Assembly (NCBI GenBank): GCA_964537685.1
Contig: CAZICM010000003.1
Location: forward strand, 186,001-250,000
DNA length: 64,000 nt
From: CAZICM01 sp964537685
GTDB lineage: Bacteria > Myxococcota_A > Polyangia > Polyangiales > Polyangiaceae
Direction: 5' to 3'
Shown here: one piece after another, positions 39,472-48,706 of the stretch
Layout: every line of letters starts with the position of its first letter
How positions within the stretch are numbered: the stretch's first letter is position 1
Program-made: the position numbers and the translations under genes
The notes under the pieces: model-generated
The model's input: the letters and a program-made list of their open reading frames with translations, nothing else
The model's database searches: none
Told to the model about the DNA's origin: nothing

Positions 39472-41901
39472 ATGCCCAGTTTTCATTCCCATCGATTGGC
39501 CAAAGCCCTCTCGTTTCTGCCTTTGTTATTGAGCGGAGCGATAGGCTGCGGCGGCACTTCCGAAGCCGTAAATATCCCTGTGGCGAAGCCCGCCGCGCTC
39601 AAAGAGCCCGAGGCGCTGGTATGCGCTTCTGGCACGGCCAATTGCGACGGCGATTTGTCCAATCAATGCGAAGTAAAACTCGATTCATCCGCGCAGCATT
39701 GCGGTGCCTGCGGTCACGCCTGCGCAATGGGTGAATCGTGCCTGGCCGGTGATTGCCGGCGAATGAGCCTTCTTGCTTCGGGCGGTTCCCATAATTGCGC
39801 CGTTAAAAATGACGGCAGCGTTTATTGCTGGGGCGACAATAGAAGCCTTTCCCTGGGCACCGACGCCGGCGCGCTTCCGACCCCCAAAGCCGTGCGCGCA
39901 ACGAAGGTGAGCGGAGCCGTTTCCGTGCGGCCAAGCAGTTCTGTTTCCTGCGCGATTTTAAATGATGGCCGCGTGCAATGCTGGGGCGACGATCATTTAC
40001 CTGCAATCATGAAAGGTTTTGGCAATGCGATCGATGCAGGCATTATCGATTATGAACTTTGCGTTGTCCGCAAGGGCGGCGATGTCGCGTGCGGACAACC
40101 CGAATGGGATGAAGATCCCAATGCATCTGCGCCCGAACTAAAGCCCATCAAAGGCATTCAGAATGCAATCGCGCTGGCCGCGGGTTCCAGGCATGGCTGC
40201 GCGCTGCTTTCGACGGGAGAAGTCGCTTGTTTCGGCGATCGGGAAAAGCTTGTGTCCACGGGCAACGCGCCCGCCGCCGAAAATGAAAACGCCGGCGAAG
40301 AAGACGATGCTCAGCGCAAAGCTGTATTGGTAAAAAATCTAAAGGATGCGGTGGCCATCTCCTCCAAGGAAAATCACACATGTGCCGTTCGAAAAAACGG
40401 TCAAATTGTGTGCTGGGGAGAAAATTGGAGCGGTCAATTGGGCGTGGGCGATCGCGAAGAGCACGATGCTCCGGTGACCGTTCAATTCATTAGTGATGCG
40501 ATTGCCGTGGCCGCGGGAAATGATCACACCTGTGCCCTGCGCCGAACGGGAGAAGTCGCATGCTGGGGGCGCGGTTCATCGGGTGAATTGGGCAATGGGG
40601 CTTTTGATTCAAGCGAAGGCCCTGCCACGGTAGAAGGCATCAGCGATGCGATTGCGGTCAGCGCGGGCGAAGAAAGCTCGTGCGCGATGAAAAAGTCGGG
40701 CGCGGTCGTGTGCTGGGGAAGCGCCGAGCGGGGCAGGCTGGGCAATGGCGCGATCGCCGAGCACGCCCTTCCTTTTGAAGTTCCAGGCATTGATGACGCC
40801 ACGCGGGTGAGCCTCGCGAGGCATTATTCGTGTGCGCTCCGAAAAGGCGGAAAGGCAAGCTGCTGGGGCCGGGGCACCTATGGATCGCATGGCAAGCAAT
40901 ACCGCGAGCGGGGAATTCCGGCCATTTTGGTCGATGGGCTGAGCGATGCGATCGAATTGAGAGCCGACGATCGTTATCTCTGCGGGGTGAAGGCATCGGG
41001 CGAAGCCTTTTGTTCGCGGGGCGGCGTTCCGGCCTATAAAGACGGCTCTTCCGACAATGACGCCTGGAAATCCGAGCTGGTGGCCGGATTGGCTTCGGCC
41101 AAAACGGTGATCGCGGGCGGCGATACCGGGCTTGCATTACTGAAGACAGGGCAGCCCATTCTATGGAATTCGGAATCGATTCGCCGCTCCAGTTGGGGCC
41201 CGAAGGAAAAAGATAAAAAGCCAAGCCCGCCCGAAAAAAAGGCAATGGGCAGTATATCCGATGCAATTGAAATCGCGGGAGACAGCTCGGTGTTATGCGC
41301 GCTCCGCAAATCGGGCAAGGTCGCCTGCATGACCGCGAGCTCCTGGGGCACTTTCGACAAGAAAAAACCCGTCAAGCCCGGCGAAGTCTTTGAGATTCCC
41401 GAAATCAACGATGCAATTTCCATTGCCCATCATGAATTTGAAATCTGCGCGGCCAGAAAGAGCGGCAAAGTCGTGTGCTGGCGCCGTTATCAATTGCCCT
41501 CGCCCGTCCGGCCCGACGATAAAAAACCCGCGGCCAAGGCGCCTAAAAAAGACGAACCCAAACCCAAATTCGAATTGAGGGAAGTCGATGGGATTGACAG
41601 CGCAACCATGGTGGCGGTGGGCTGGTCATTCCGCTGTGCGCTGCTGAACTCCGGCGAAATTGCCTGCGCGGGTTCGGGAAGCAATGGCGAACTCGGCAAT
41701 GGATCGTATAAAGATTCGAATACTGCCGTTCGTGTTCAAGGAATTAACGATGCAATTCACCTCGCCGCCTCGGGCAATCATGCCTGCGCCGTCCGCAAGA
41801 GCGGCCGCGTCGTCTGCTGGGGCAGCAACGAAGAAGATCAAATCGGCCATTCCGATCCCACCAGCTTCCCCAAGCCCGTCAACGTGATCGGATTGGAATA
41901 A
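39472..41901 (+). CDS. RCC1-repeat lipoprotein
   Basis: The product is 809 aa. The signal peptide ends Ser-Gly-Ala-Ile-Gly-Cys-Gly-Gly (lipobox). A Cys-rich insert (NCDGDLSNQCEV, HCGACGHAC) is like the repeats in the 53788-55533 lipoprotein. About ten RCC1/BLIP-II-type propeller blades follow, each with HxCAxxxxGxVxCWG and GxLGxG strings (HNCAVKNDGSVYCWGDN, HTCAVRKNGQIVCWGEN and others). A lysine-rich insertion occurs near residues 575-590. It is probably a surface-exposed beta-propeller binding protein. The ligand is unknown. Confidence 0.9.
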   Translation: MPSFHSHRLAKALSFLPLLLSGAIGCGGTSEAVNIPVAKPAALKEPEALVCASGTANCDGDLSNQCEVKLDSSAQHCGACGHACAMGESCLAGDCRRMSLLASGGSHNCAVKNDGSVYCWGDNRSLSLGTDAGALPTPKAVRATKVSGAVSVRPSSSVSCAILNDGRVQCWGDDHLPAIMKGFGNAIDAGIIDYELCVVRKGGDVACGQPEWDEDPNASAPELKPIKGIQNAIALAAGSRHGCALLSTGEVACFGDREKLVSTGNAPAAENENAGEEDDAQRKAVLVKNLKDAVAISSKENHTCAVRKNGQIVCWGENWSGQLGVGDREEHDAPVTVQFISDAIAVAAGNDHTCALRRTGEVACWGRGSSGELGNGAFDSSEGPATVEGISDAIAVSAGEESSCAMKKSGAVVCWGSAERGRLGNGAIAEHALPFEVPGIDDATRVSLARHYSCALRKGGKASCWGRGTYGSHGKQYRERGIPAILVDGLSDAIELRADDRYLCGVKASGEAFCSRGGVPAYKDGSSDNDAWKSELVAGLASAKTVIAGGDTGLALLKTGQPILWNSESIRRSSWGPKEKDKKPSPPEKKAMGSISDAIEIAGDSSVLCALRKSGKVACMTASSWGTFDKKKPVKPGEVFEIPEINDAISIAHHEFEICAARKSGKVVCWRRYQLPSPVRPDDKKPAAKAPKKDEPKPKFELREVDGIDSATMVAVGWSFRCALLNSGEIACAGSGSNGELGNGSYKDSNTAVRVQGINDAIHLAASGNHACAVRKSGRVVCWGSNEEDQIGHSDPTSFPKPVNVIGLE

Positions 41902-41963
41902 ATCGCAAATCATTAAAACAAATCATCTGCACAGCCGCCCCGGGCGCGGCTACAGTGGCCCGC

Positions 41964-42665
41964 ATGGCGAATATCCTTGTCGTTGAGGACGAACCCGCCA
42001 TTGCCGAATCCATTGCTTATTCACTTCGGCGCGACGGATTTCAAACCACCATTGCATCGACCTTCGCGGAGGCTGAGCGCGAGCTTCCTTTGGCCACGCT
42101 GATCATTCTCGATCTCATGCTTCCCGACGGCAGCGGTTTCGATTTGATCTCGCTGGCCCGCCGCAACGAAAACCCTCCAGCCATCATTGTGCTCTCGAGC
42201 CGCGACGGGGAAGCCGATCGGGTGGCCGCCCTCGAAACAGGCGCCGATGATTATGTGACCAAACCCTTTTCTCCCCGGGAAATCGTCGCCCGGGTGCGGG
42301 CTGTGCTCCGCCGCGCAAAGACACCGCAAAACACGCCCGCTCCCAAGGCGCCCGTCCTTCCCCTATTGGTCGACGAAGCCACGCGAAGAGCGACCATCAG
42401 CGGTAAAACCATCGATCTTACCCGCGTCGAATTCGATTTATTGGCATGCCTGCTCGCCGCAAAAGGCCGGGTATTCACGCGCGCCCAATTGATTGACCGC
42501 GTTTGGGGAGACGGCTTTGCCATCACCGACCGCACCATCGACTCTCATGTCAAAGTGCTTCGCCGCAAAGTCGCCGAATGCGGAGGCGAAGCCGGATGGA
42601 TTGAAACGGTGCGCGGCGTGGGCTACCGCATTAGCGATCGGCCATCCGATGGGAATGGTTCATAA
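41964..42665 (+). CDS. OmpR/PhoB-family response regulator (CreB-like)
   Basis: The 233-aa product has a receiver domain with acidic pocket VVEDEP, phospho-acceptor Asp50 in LIILDLMLPDGSG, and Lys in YVTKPFSP. A winged-helix DNA-binding domain (RVEFDLLACLLAAKGRVFTRAQLIDRVWGD, TIDSHVKVLRRKV, TVRGVGYRI) follows. It precedes the histidine kinase gene by 25 bp. A GTG nine codons... upstream (41955) is an alternative start, but the receiver begins at ATG 41964. Confidence 0.95.
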   Translation: MANILVVEDEPAIAESIAYSLRRDGFQTTIASTFAEAERELPLATLIILDLMLPDGSGFDLISLARRNENPPAIIVLSSRDGEADRVAALETGADDYVTKPFSPREIVARVRAVLRRAKTPQNTPAPKAPVLPLLVDEATRRATISGKTIDLTRVEFDLLACLLAAKGRVFTRAQLIDRVWGDGFAITDRTIDSHVKVLRRKVAECGGEAGWIETVRGVGYRISDRPSDGNGS

Positions 42666-42690
42666 TGCCCGGCTCTAGGCCCGGTTCAGC

Positions 42691-44082
42691 GTGACGCGCC
42701 TTATTTTAAGCGCCGCGGGCGCCATAGGATTCATTCTCTTCACGGCCTTTGTCGCCTCGCGCCTCGTCCGTTCGCGCACGGCGGGCATGAGCCTGCGCAT
42801 GCAGATCTTTTTGGCGCTGGCATCGGTGATCGGCGCATTTTCACTGGGCCTTGGGCTCTTGGTGCTCGATCGCGTGGAAGCCCGCGCAACCTTGCTTGCC
42901 GAGAGCGCGGCGCGGGAAGAAGCCACGGCCATTGCGGCTTTTATTGCGGGCGAACTTGAAATGCGCGGCACCTCGCTCGCCGAGGTTGCGCGCAAGATCG
43001 AATTGATCCGCGATAGCAGCGCGGGCGAATTAAATCTGGCGGTGCTCAATCCCAAAGGAGATGAAGTATTTTCCAGAGGATTGAAACCCGAGGAGCCCGG
43101 CACGGTCATGATGACGGCCCCCATTCTCGTCAACAACACCCTAGTGGGCCAATTGCGGGTGGTGAAACCAACGCTGTTGATTCAGCGGGTTCTTGCGGAT
43201 ATGGCGCCCGCGATTTTGCTGCTCAGCACCATTTTAGGCACGGCGGCGGCGGCGGCGGCGGCGCTGATCGGCCGGGTATTGGGAAAGCCTATCGAATTGC
43301 TTACGGAATTTGCTGTAGGTGTGAGCGAAGGCAAACGGGATGCGGCTCCTCCGCCCGTTCATGGCCGCGAACTCAATCGGCTATCCAAAGCAGTTGACTC
43401 GATGAAACGGCAATTGGAAGGCCGTCCCTTTGTGGAAACATTTGCGGCCGATCTATCGCATGAACTAAAAAATCCCGTCGCGGCCATCCGGGCGAGCGCC
43501 GAAGTGCTGGCCGACGGCGCGCTTTCAGAACCCGAGGAAGCGCTGCGTTTTGTCGGGCGCATCGACGAAGCGGCGAGCCGTATTGAAGCCATGCTGGGCG
43601 AGCTTTTATCGCTGGCGCGCATCGAGGCGAGGGGCGTCGAGCAAGCCGATCCGGTAGATTTAAGCGAGCTCGCCAAAAAGGCTGTTGCCCGGGCAAAAGC
43701 GAAGGCGCCTCAACAAACCGAAATTTCGCTTTTAGCGCCCGCGAACGCCAAAGTCCGGGGCGATGCGCTCTGGTTATCGCGGGCGATCGACAATCTCATC
43801 GACAATGCGCTGATTCACGGCAAAAGCGGCGCACCGGTAAGCGTGAGCATCGAACGCGCTCCTGGTCATTTATCGATTTCGGTTCGCAACGCCGGCTCGA
43901 TCGGGCGCCATGTCGCCAAGAATCTGTTTAAACGCTTCGTCACGACCCGGGCCGACCGGGGAGGCACAGGGCTTGGGCTGGCGATTGTAAAGGCCGTCTC
44001 GGAGGCGCACGGAGGCTCGGCCGCATGTTCCCGGAGCGGTCCGGACGAGGTTGAGTTCCGGATGACGCTCCCGGTGGCCTAA
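42691..44082 (+). CDS. Sensor histidine kinase (CreC-like)
   Basis: The product is 463 aa. Transmembrane helices lie at about 5-22, 38-60 and 172-194, with a small extracytoplasmic domain at about 65-168. A HAMP-like linker and H-box FAADLSHELKNP (His257) follow, then N-box NLIDNALIHG and G-box GGTGLGLAIV. The last transmembrane helix contains seven consecutive Ala encoded by identical GCG codons. Its partner is the regulator just upstream. The order and receiver type recall CreBC, but the stimulus is unknown. Start GTG at 42691. Confidence 0.95.
   Translation: MTRLILSAAGAIGFILFTAFVASRLVRSRTAGMSLRMQIFLALASVIGAFSLGLGLLVLDRVEARATLLAESAAREEATAIAAFIAGELEMRGTSLAEVARKIELIRDSSAGELNLAVLNPKGDEVFSRGLKPEEPGTVMMTAPILVNNTLVGQLRVVKPTLLIQRVLADMAPAILLLSTILGTAAAAAAALIGRVLGKPIELLTEFAVGVSEGKRDAAPPPVHGRELNRLSKAVDSMKRQLEGRPFVETFAADLSHELKNPVAAIRASAEVLADGALSEPEEALRFVGRIDEAASRIEAMLGELLSLARIEARGVEQADPVDLSELAKKAVARAKAKAPQQTEISLLAPANAKVRGDALWLSRAIDNLIDNALIHGKSGAPVSVSIERAPGHLSISVRNAGSIGRHVAKNLFKRFVTTRADRGGTGLGLAIVKAVSEAHGGSAACSRSGPDEVEFRMTLPVA
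43243..43263 (+). repeat. (GCG)7 trinucleotide run in histidine kinase
   Basis: Seven identical GCG codons encode Ala185-191 in the last transmembrane helix. In-frame slippage here would change helix length without breaking the gene. Confidence 0.8.
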
Positions 44083-44153
44083 AGAGGCTTTACAAGCACC
44101 TTCATAACGTCGTAGTTAGCGGGCAGCGCATGAGTTCGCCTTCGTGCGCAAGG

Positions 44154-44230
44154 GCGCCCGTAGCTCAGATGGATAGAGCGACGGCCTTCTAAGCCGTTGG
44201 TCGGGGGTTCGAATCCCTCCGGGCGTGCCA
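44154..44230 (+). tRNA. tRNA-Arg (anticodon TCT)
   Basis: The 77-nt gene has acceptor stem GCGCCCG/CGGGCGT (one G-T pair), a D-arm (GCTC...GAGC) and anticodon arm ACGGC-CTTCTAA-GCCGT with anticodon TCT. The variable loop is 5 nt, the T-arm contains GTTCGAATC, and the 3' CCA is encoded. Confidence 0.97.
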
Positions 44231-44238
44231 TAAAAATT

Positions 44239-44664
44239 TCAATAACCAAAATCCAAAAGCGAGATCAGGCCCGCGGTTGCCGCGTAGTCGACGCGGGGCG
44301 GATGCGAAGACACCTGTTCTGGCAGCGCGCTAAGCCCAGAACGCAGCAAACGCCTGGTTTCCGTATCCAGTGCATCAAAATCGATGCCCACTTCAAAGCA
44401 TTCTTCCGAATTGCCTTTCTCAATCCGCGCGACGCGCCCGCTCAGTTGAAATTCCCGCTCGATGCCGGGCACCGAAAAACAGAGATCCAGATGGTCGCCG
44501 ACAGCGCAGGATGCCTTGCTCGACAAGCGCATCCCCGCCTCGGACACATCCAAAGTCCGCCCCAACAGGGCTTCGCCGCCCGGCCCGCGCACGGCGCGGC
44601 ACTCGATGTCCGCCGCCCGGCGAACACTGCGCCGTTCATTGATGAGCAGCATTTCCATTTCCAT
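44239..44664 (-). CDS. PilZ-domain protein
   Basis: The product is 141 aa. PilZ c-di-GMP-binding motifs are visible: an Arg-rich N-terminal motif (NERRSVRRA, RxxxR type) and DVSEAGMRL, matching [DN]xSxxG. A beta-barrel segment with FQLSGRVARI and EVGIDFDAL follows. It is a single-domain effector, probably sensing c-di-GMP. It converges on the tRNA gene (8-bp gap). Confidence 0.9.
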   Translation of the reverse strand: MEMEMLLINERRSVRRAADIECRAVRGPGGEALLGRTLDVSEAGMRLSSKASCAVGDHLDLCFSVPGIEREFQLSGRVARIEKGNSEECFEVGIDFDALDTETRRLLRSGLSALPEQVSSHPPRVDYAATAGLISLLDFGY

Positions 44665-44875
44665 CGGGATCTCCTCCTCAAGCCCTCAAGCTTTGCCGCG
44701 CGCCTTCCTTCTTGCCGCTTTGCTGCATGCCGCGCGCGAAAGCCACCTTATGGCCCGTGTTTTCAATGGGACAAATAAATGGAGGTTATTTATTTCTTAT
44801 TCTTTAATGCATTCTGATGAGGGCAGGGAATGCATTTAAATCAAATTGAATGGGGATTTTATTGTATTGCAATAG

Positions 44876-44897
44876 ATATTAAAATATTAAAATATTA
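44876..44897. repeat. AT-rich octamer repeat (ATTAAAAT)n at roadblock gene 3' end
   Basis: Two to three copies of ATTAAAAT end at the stop codon of the roadblock-like gene. They match the repeat at 5255-5298. The rest of 44665-44875 is AT-rich and shows no gene. Confidence 0.5.
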
Positions 44898-45281
44898 TTC
44901 GTCGCCTGAAACGCTTGCTTCGTGCAGCCGCTTAATCGCGCCCTGCAGAATCACGCTCACAATGACGCCCAGGCTTGTATGGGTCGCATCCACCAAGATG
45001 CCCCATTGAAGATCACCGGCCATCAGCACCAGCGCTAAGCGTTTCCCGCCTTCCAATTCCACCAAATAATACCGGCCAAGACCGGGAAACGAACCACCGC
45101 TCTCCGCGACCGCGCGCTTTAAAAACTTCGTCACTTCATTGAACAGAGCAACCGCTTCGGGATGTTCGTTGTAGCCCGCCAAGGACAGCCCAATATCGCT
45201 CCAGATATCGGCCGCCATCAGGCCCGGACCAAGCTGTTTTTTGAGCCACTCAATGCTCTCACGCAGTTTTTGTAGATCCAT
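44895..45281 (-). CDS. Roadblock/LC7-like (MglB-type) protein
   Basis: The product is 128 aa. The alternating helix/strand pattern (ADIWSDIGLSLAGYNEHPEAVALFNEVTKFLKRAV..., YYLVELEGGKRLALVLMAGDLQWGILVD) resembles Roadblock/LC7 regulators of small GTPases such as MglB. The ATG at 45281 has GGTGGAAG just upstream. A longer in-frame N-terminus is basic and unlike the family. No MglA-type GTPase is nearby. Confidence 0.65.
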   Translation of the reverse strand: MDLQKLRESIEWLKKQLGPGLMAADIWSDIGLSLAGYNEHPEAVALFNEVTKFLKRAVAESGGSFPGLGRYYLVELEGGKRLALVLMAGDLQWGILVDATHTSLGVIVSVILQGAIKRLHEASVSGDE

Positions 45282-45428
45282 GTTCTTCCACCCGCTTTTT
45301 TTGAAGACCCGCAGGCTTCGCTTCTTTACCCTTCCCTCGCTATCAGAGCCATTCCGCGAGCGCAAGAGCCGCATTCATAAGAGGCTTGTTTGCCCGATAA
45401 GACGCACGCAAGATGAAGCTCGAAACGC

Positions 45429-46055
45429 ATGCACACCGCGACCTGTTCCTGCACGCTGAAGCATCATCAACCAAAGCTTGTCGTATTGACGGGAGGCCCG
45501 GGCGGCGGCAAAACGGCCGTTTTGGAAATTGCTCAGCGGCATTTTTGTGGACACGTCATCGTATTGCCCGAAGCCGCGGGCATTTTGTTTAAGGGCGGCT
45601 TTCCCCGGAAAGACAGTGAACACGGCCGCAGAGCCGCTCAGACCGCTATTTTTCACACGCAGCTCGCGCTCGAGAATCTGGCGCTCGCCGAACAGGCAGC
45701 CGCGATGGTGCTCTGCGATCGCGGAACGCTGGATGCGCTGGCCTATTGGCCTCCTCCTCAGGCGTCGTTTTTTGAAGTGATGAACACGGCCGCGGAAGCC
45801 TTGCTCGCGCGCTATGCGGCGGTCATTCACTTGCGCACGCCTTCCTTGGCCGAGGGCTACAACCACCGCAATGCGCTGCGCGTTGAAACGGCGGAACAAG
45901 CGATGGCGCTGGATGAGCGGATTCGCGATGCCTGGGCCGGGCACAAGCGCCGTACGATCATCAATAACTCACCGAATTTTTTGGATAAGGCCACGCAGGC
46001 GCTCGATGCGATCCGGCGTGAGCTGCCCGCCTGCTGCGCCCACACACTACGCTAG
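45429..46055 (+). CDS. P-loop AAA_28/NadR-like ATPase
   Basis: The product is 208 aa. Its P-loop is VVLTGGPGGGKTAVLEIA, followed by VLPEAAGILFKGGFP, MVLCDRGTLDALAYWP (Walker B-like Asp-Arg-Gly) and a lid with Asn-His-Arg. This matches the AAA_28 (NadR/Ttd14-like) nucleotide-kinase-type family. The substrate is unknown. The start could be later, at the Val/Leu before the P-loop. It overlaps aat by 4 bp, tail to tail. Confidence 0.8.
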   Translation: MHTATCSCTLKHHQPKLVVLTGGPGGGKTAVLEIAQRHFCGHVIVLPEAAGILFKGGFPRKDSEHGRRAAQTAIFHTQLALENLALAEQAAAMVLCDRGTLDALAYWPPPQASFFEVMNTAAEALLARYAAVIHLRTPSLAEGYNHRNALRVETAEQAMALDERIRDAWAGHKRRTIINNSPNFLDKATQALDAIRRELPACCAHTLR

Positions 46056-46678
46056 GGAAACAGCCGGACTCCCCGCTTCGCAGCCATCTCCACCCGCCTT
46101 AGAAACTCGCGCCTGGGTATTTCCTTGGCGCCCATGGCCTGCATATGAGGCGTCATGACTTGGATATCGCACCAAGAAAGCCCATGCGCGCGAATGTGCT
46201 CGAACAAATGCAAAAGGGCTATTTTTGAAGCGTATGAACGCAAATGAAACATACTCTCGGCCGAGAAATATCCGCTGGCCTCGACCCCATACACACCGCC
46301 GACAAGCTCGCTGCCTTCCCATGTTTCCACGCTGTGCGCGAAGCCTAAATCGTGCAGCGCCGTATACCCTTGAATGACTTCATCGGTAATCCACGTACCT
46401 CCATCGCCGCGCGGAACATTGGCGCACAGATGAATGACACGCCGGAACGCGGTATCGACGGTGCAGCGAAAAGGCAGGTTTTTCCGGGCGCGCGCAAGGC
46501 TTCTGCCGACGTGAAGAGAATCGAAATCGACGACGGCGCGCCGTTTGGGACAGAACCAAGGGATGAACGAGAGACCCTCCATGGGCCAAGGAAAAATGCC
46601 CCGGCTATAGGCCGAAAGAAGCGTCTCTGGGTCGAGCGTCCCTCCCACGGCAACAATATCGCTTTCGTCGACGGCCAT
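46052..46678 (-). CDS. aat: Leucyl/phenylalanyl-tRNA-protein transferase
   Basis: The enzyme transfers Leu or Phe from tRNA to N-terminal Arg or Lys, the N-degron entry step. The 208-aa protein shows VAVGGTLDPETLLSAYSRGIFPWP, WFCPKRRAVV, GGTWITDEVIQGYTALHDLGFAHSVE, LVGGVYGVEASGYFSAESMFH and LSWCDIQVMTPHMQAMGA, all conserved blocks in order. Start ATG at 46678. Confidence 0.97.
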   Translation of the reverse strand: MAVDESDIVAVGGTLDPETLLSAYSRGIFPWPMEGLSFIPWFCPKRRAVVDFDSLHVGRSLARARKNLPFRCTVDTAFRRVIHLCANVPRGDGGTWITDEVIQGYTALHDLGFAHSVETWEGSELVGGVYGVEASGYFSAESMFHLRSYASKIALLHLFEHIRAHGLSWCDIQVMTPHMQAMGAKEIPRREFLRRVEMAAKRGVRLFP

Positions 46679-46799
46679 TGAGCTTCTTCAATATCAAAAG
46701 TGCGGAGCGGGCGCGGTCATCAATGTTGTCCGCCCTCCCTTTCTTTAAGCTCCTTTCGCGGCACGAATCGGATATCGTCGGCGCGCAAGGAATCCAGCG

Positions 46800-48683
46800 A
46801 TGTCTTCCCAATCCAATAGCGCCACGCCCAGCGAACCCCCCGCATCCCCCGCAGAAAACCCGCTTCCCGAAGGCCCGGCCGACCCCGAACGGCGCTGGCT
46901 CGCGGAAACGTACCGCCGCGGCGAAAAACAGCTCACGGTCCGTGCGGTGATCGCGGGCATGGTCATTGGCGCGGTGATGTGTTTGTCCAATTTGTACGTC
47001 GTGCTCAAGACGGGCTGGAGCATGGGGGTAACGATTACGGCGTGCATTCTGGCCTATGCGCTATTTAGCCTGCTGCGGGCATTTCGATTGACGAGCAAAG
47101 ATTTTTCCGTGCTCGAAAACAATGCAATGGGTTCCGTTGCATCGGCGGCTGGATACATGACAGGGGGCGGAAATATGGCTGCGGTGCCAGCCCTCTTAAT
47201 TCTCACGGGAATCCGGCCGGAGTTTTGGGGAATGCTATTATGGTTTGCGGTAATCGCGGCGCTTGGCGTATTCGCCGCCATTCCGATCAAGAGGCAATTA
47301 ATTAATATTGAACAATTGCCATTTCCGACGGGCACGGCGACGGCGGAGACCCTAAGAGCGCTTCACGGCCATGGAGGCACAGCGGCGGAAAAGGCTAAAT
47401 TCCTTGGCTTTGCCAGTTTATTCGGCGCGGTCATTGCATTTTTAAGAGACGCCAAAACAACTGTATTGCCTTTCAATATACCGGCGCATATCGGACTTCC
47501 ATTTAAAGTGGCCGGATTAGAAGCATCGAAATGGACATTGGCGCTGGAAGGCAGCGTCTTAATGATTGGCGCCGGCGCATTGATGAATTTCCGCACGGGC
47601 TGTTCGATGCTGGTGACGGCCATTCTAACGTATGGATTTTTAGCGCCTGCAATGGTGAAACAAGGCGTAATTGCGACGGTATCCTACAAAGTAATTGTTC
47701 AATGGTCGCTGTGGGGAGGCGCGGCGGTACTGGTCACATCCGGATTGCTTTCATTTGCGTTTCAATGGAAGAGCGTGGCCAAATCGTTCCGGGAGCTGGC
47801 TGCTTTAATCAAGCGGGGCGGAGGCGCAAAATCGGACGATCCGCTGGCCGAAGTGGAATGCCCGCCTTCATGGTTTCCCTTGGGATTCGCGGTATTGGGC
47901 CCCATAGCGGTTTTTTTAATGAGCGCCCTATTTCAAATTCCCTGGTGGGCGGGATTGATAGCGATTCCATTATCCATTGCGATGGGCGTGGTTGCCGCGC
48001 GGGTGACGGGAGAGACCGACGTGACCCCCACCAAAGCATTGGGCCCTGTCACGCAACTCATTTTTGGAGGACTCTTGCCTGGCAATTTGGTGGCCAACAT
48101 CATGAGCGCCAATGTCACGGGAGGCGTAGGACTCCATTCGGCTGATTTGCTAACGGATTTAAAATCGGGTTATTTGCTTGGAGCGAATCCGAGAAAGCAA
48201 TTTATCGGTCAATTGTTTGGTGTTCTCGCGGGAGCGGCGATTATCGTACCGGCATTCAATTTACTTGTACCCGATGCGCAGACCCTGGGTTCGGAAGTAT
48301 TTCCCGCGCCTGGAGCGCAGGTATGGGCGAGCGTTTCAAAAATCCTATCCAAAGGCGTATCGGAGCTTCATCCGACGGCCCGGATAGCGGCGCTGATAGG
48401 CGCGGGAGTGGGCGCGGCGCTGGCCTTGCTGGAGCGTTTTGCGCCTAAAAAAATGCAACCCTATATTCCATCGGCCTCCGGCATTGGCATTGCGATGGTC
48501 ATACCGGCCTACAATTGTTTTTCAATCTTTATCGGCTCGCTGATTGCCGAAATACTCCGGCGCAAGAACAAAGATTTGGCGGATAGGACGATTGTGCCTA
48601 TCAGTTCTGGATTTATCGCGGGAGAAAGCTTAATGGGAATATTGATAGCGATGCTGGTGGCCTTTGGGGTGATGCAAAAGTGA
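46800..48683 (+). CDS. OPT-family oligopeptide/metal-chelate transporter
   Basis: The 627-aa inner-membrane protein has about 14-16 hydrophobic segments. A hydrophilic N-terminus (about 45 residues, Ser/Pro/Glu-rich) precedes the core, which opens LTVRAVIAGMVIGAVMCLSNLYVVLKTGWSMG. It continues with NNAMGSVASAAGYMTGGG, INIEQLPFPTGTATAETLRALH and SGFIAGESLMGI, all characteristic of the OPT superfamily. It imports peptides or metal chelates. The exact substrate cannot be told. Confidence 0.93.
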   Translation: MSSQSNSATPSEPPASPAENPLPEGPADPERRWLAETYRRGEKQLTVRAVIAGMVIGAVMCLSNLYVVLKTGWSMGVTITACILAYALFSLLRAFRLTSKDFSVLENNAMGSVASAAGYMTGGGNMAAVPALLILTGIRPEFWGMLLWFAVIAALGVFAAIPIKRQLINIEQLPFPTGTATAETLRALHGHGGTAAEKAKFLGFASLFGAVIAFLRDAKTTVLPFNIPAHIGLPFKVAGLEASKWTLALEGSVLMIGAGALMNFRTGCSMLVTAILTYGFLAPAMVKQGVIATVSYKVIVQWSLWGGAAVLVTSGLLSFAFQWKSVAKSFRELAALIKRGGGAKSDDPLAEVECPPSWFPLGFAVLGPIAVFLMSALFQIPWWAGLIAIPLSIAMGVVAARVTGETDVTPTKALGPVTQLIFGGLLPGNLVANIMSANVTGGVGLHSADLLTDLKSGYLLGANPRKQFIGQLFGVLAGAAIIVPAFNLLVPDAQTLGSEVFPAPGAQVWASVSKILSKGVSELHPTARIAALIGAGVGAALALLERFAPKKMQPYIPSASGIGIAMVIPAYNCFSIFIGSLIAEILRRKNKDLADRTIVPISSGFIAGESLMGILIAMLVAFGVMQK

Positions 48684-48706
48684 TGGTGCGGATGGCCGCA
48701 CTCACT

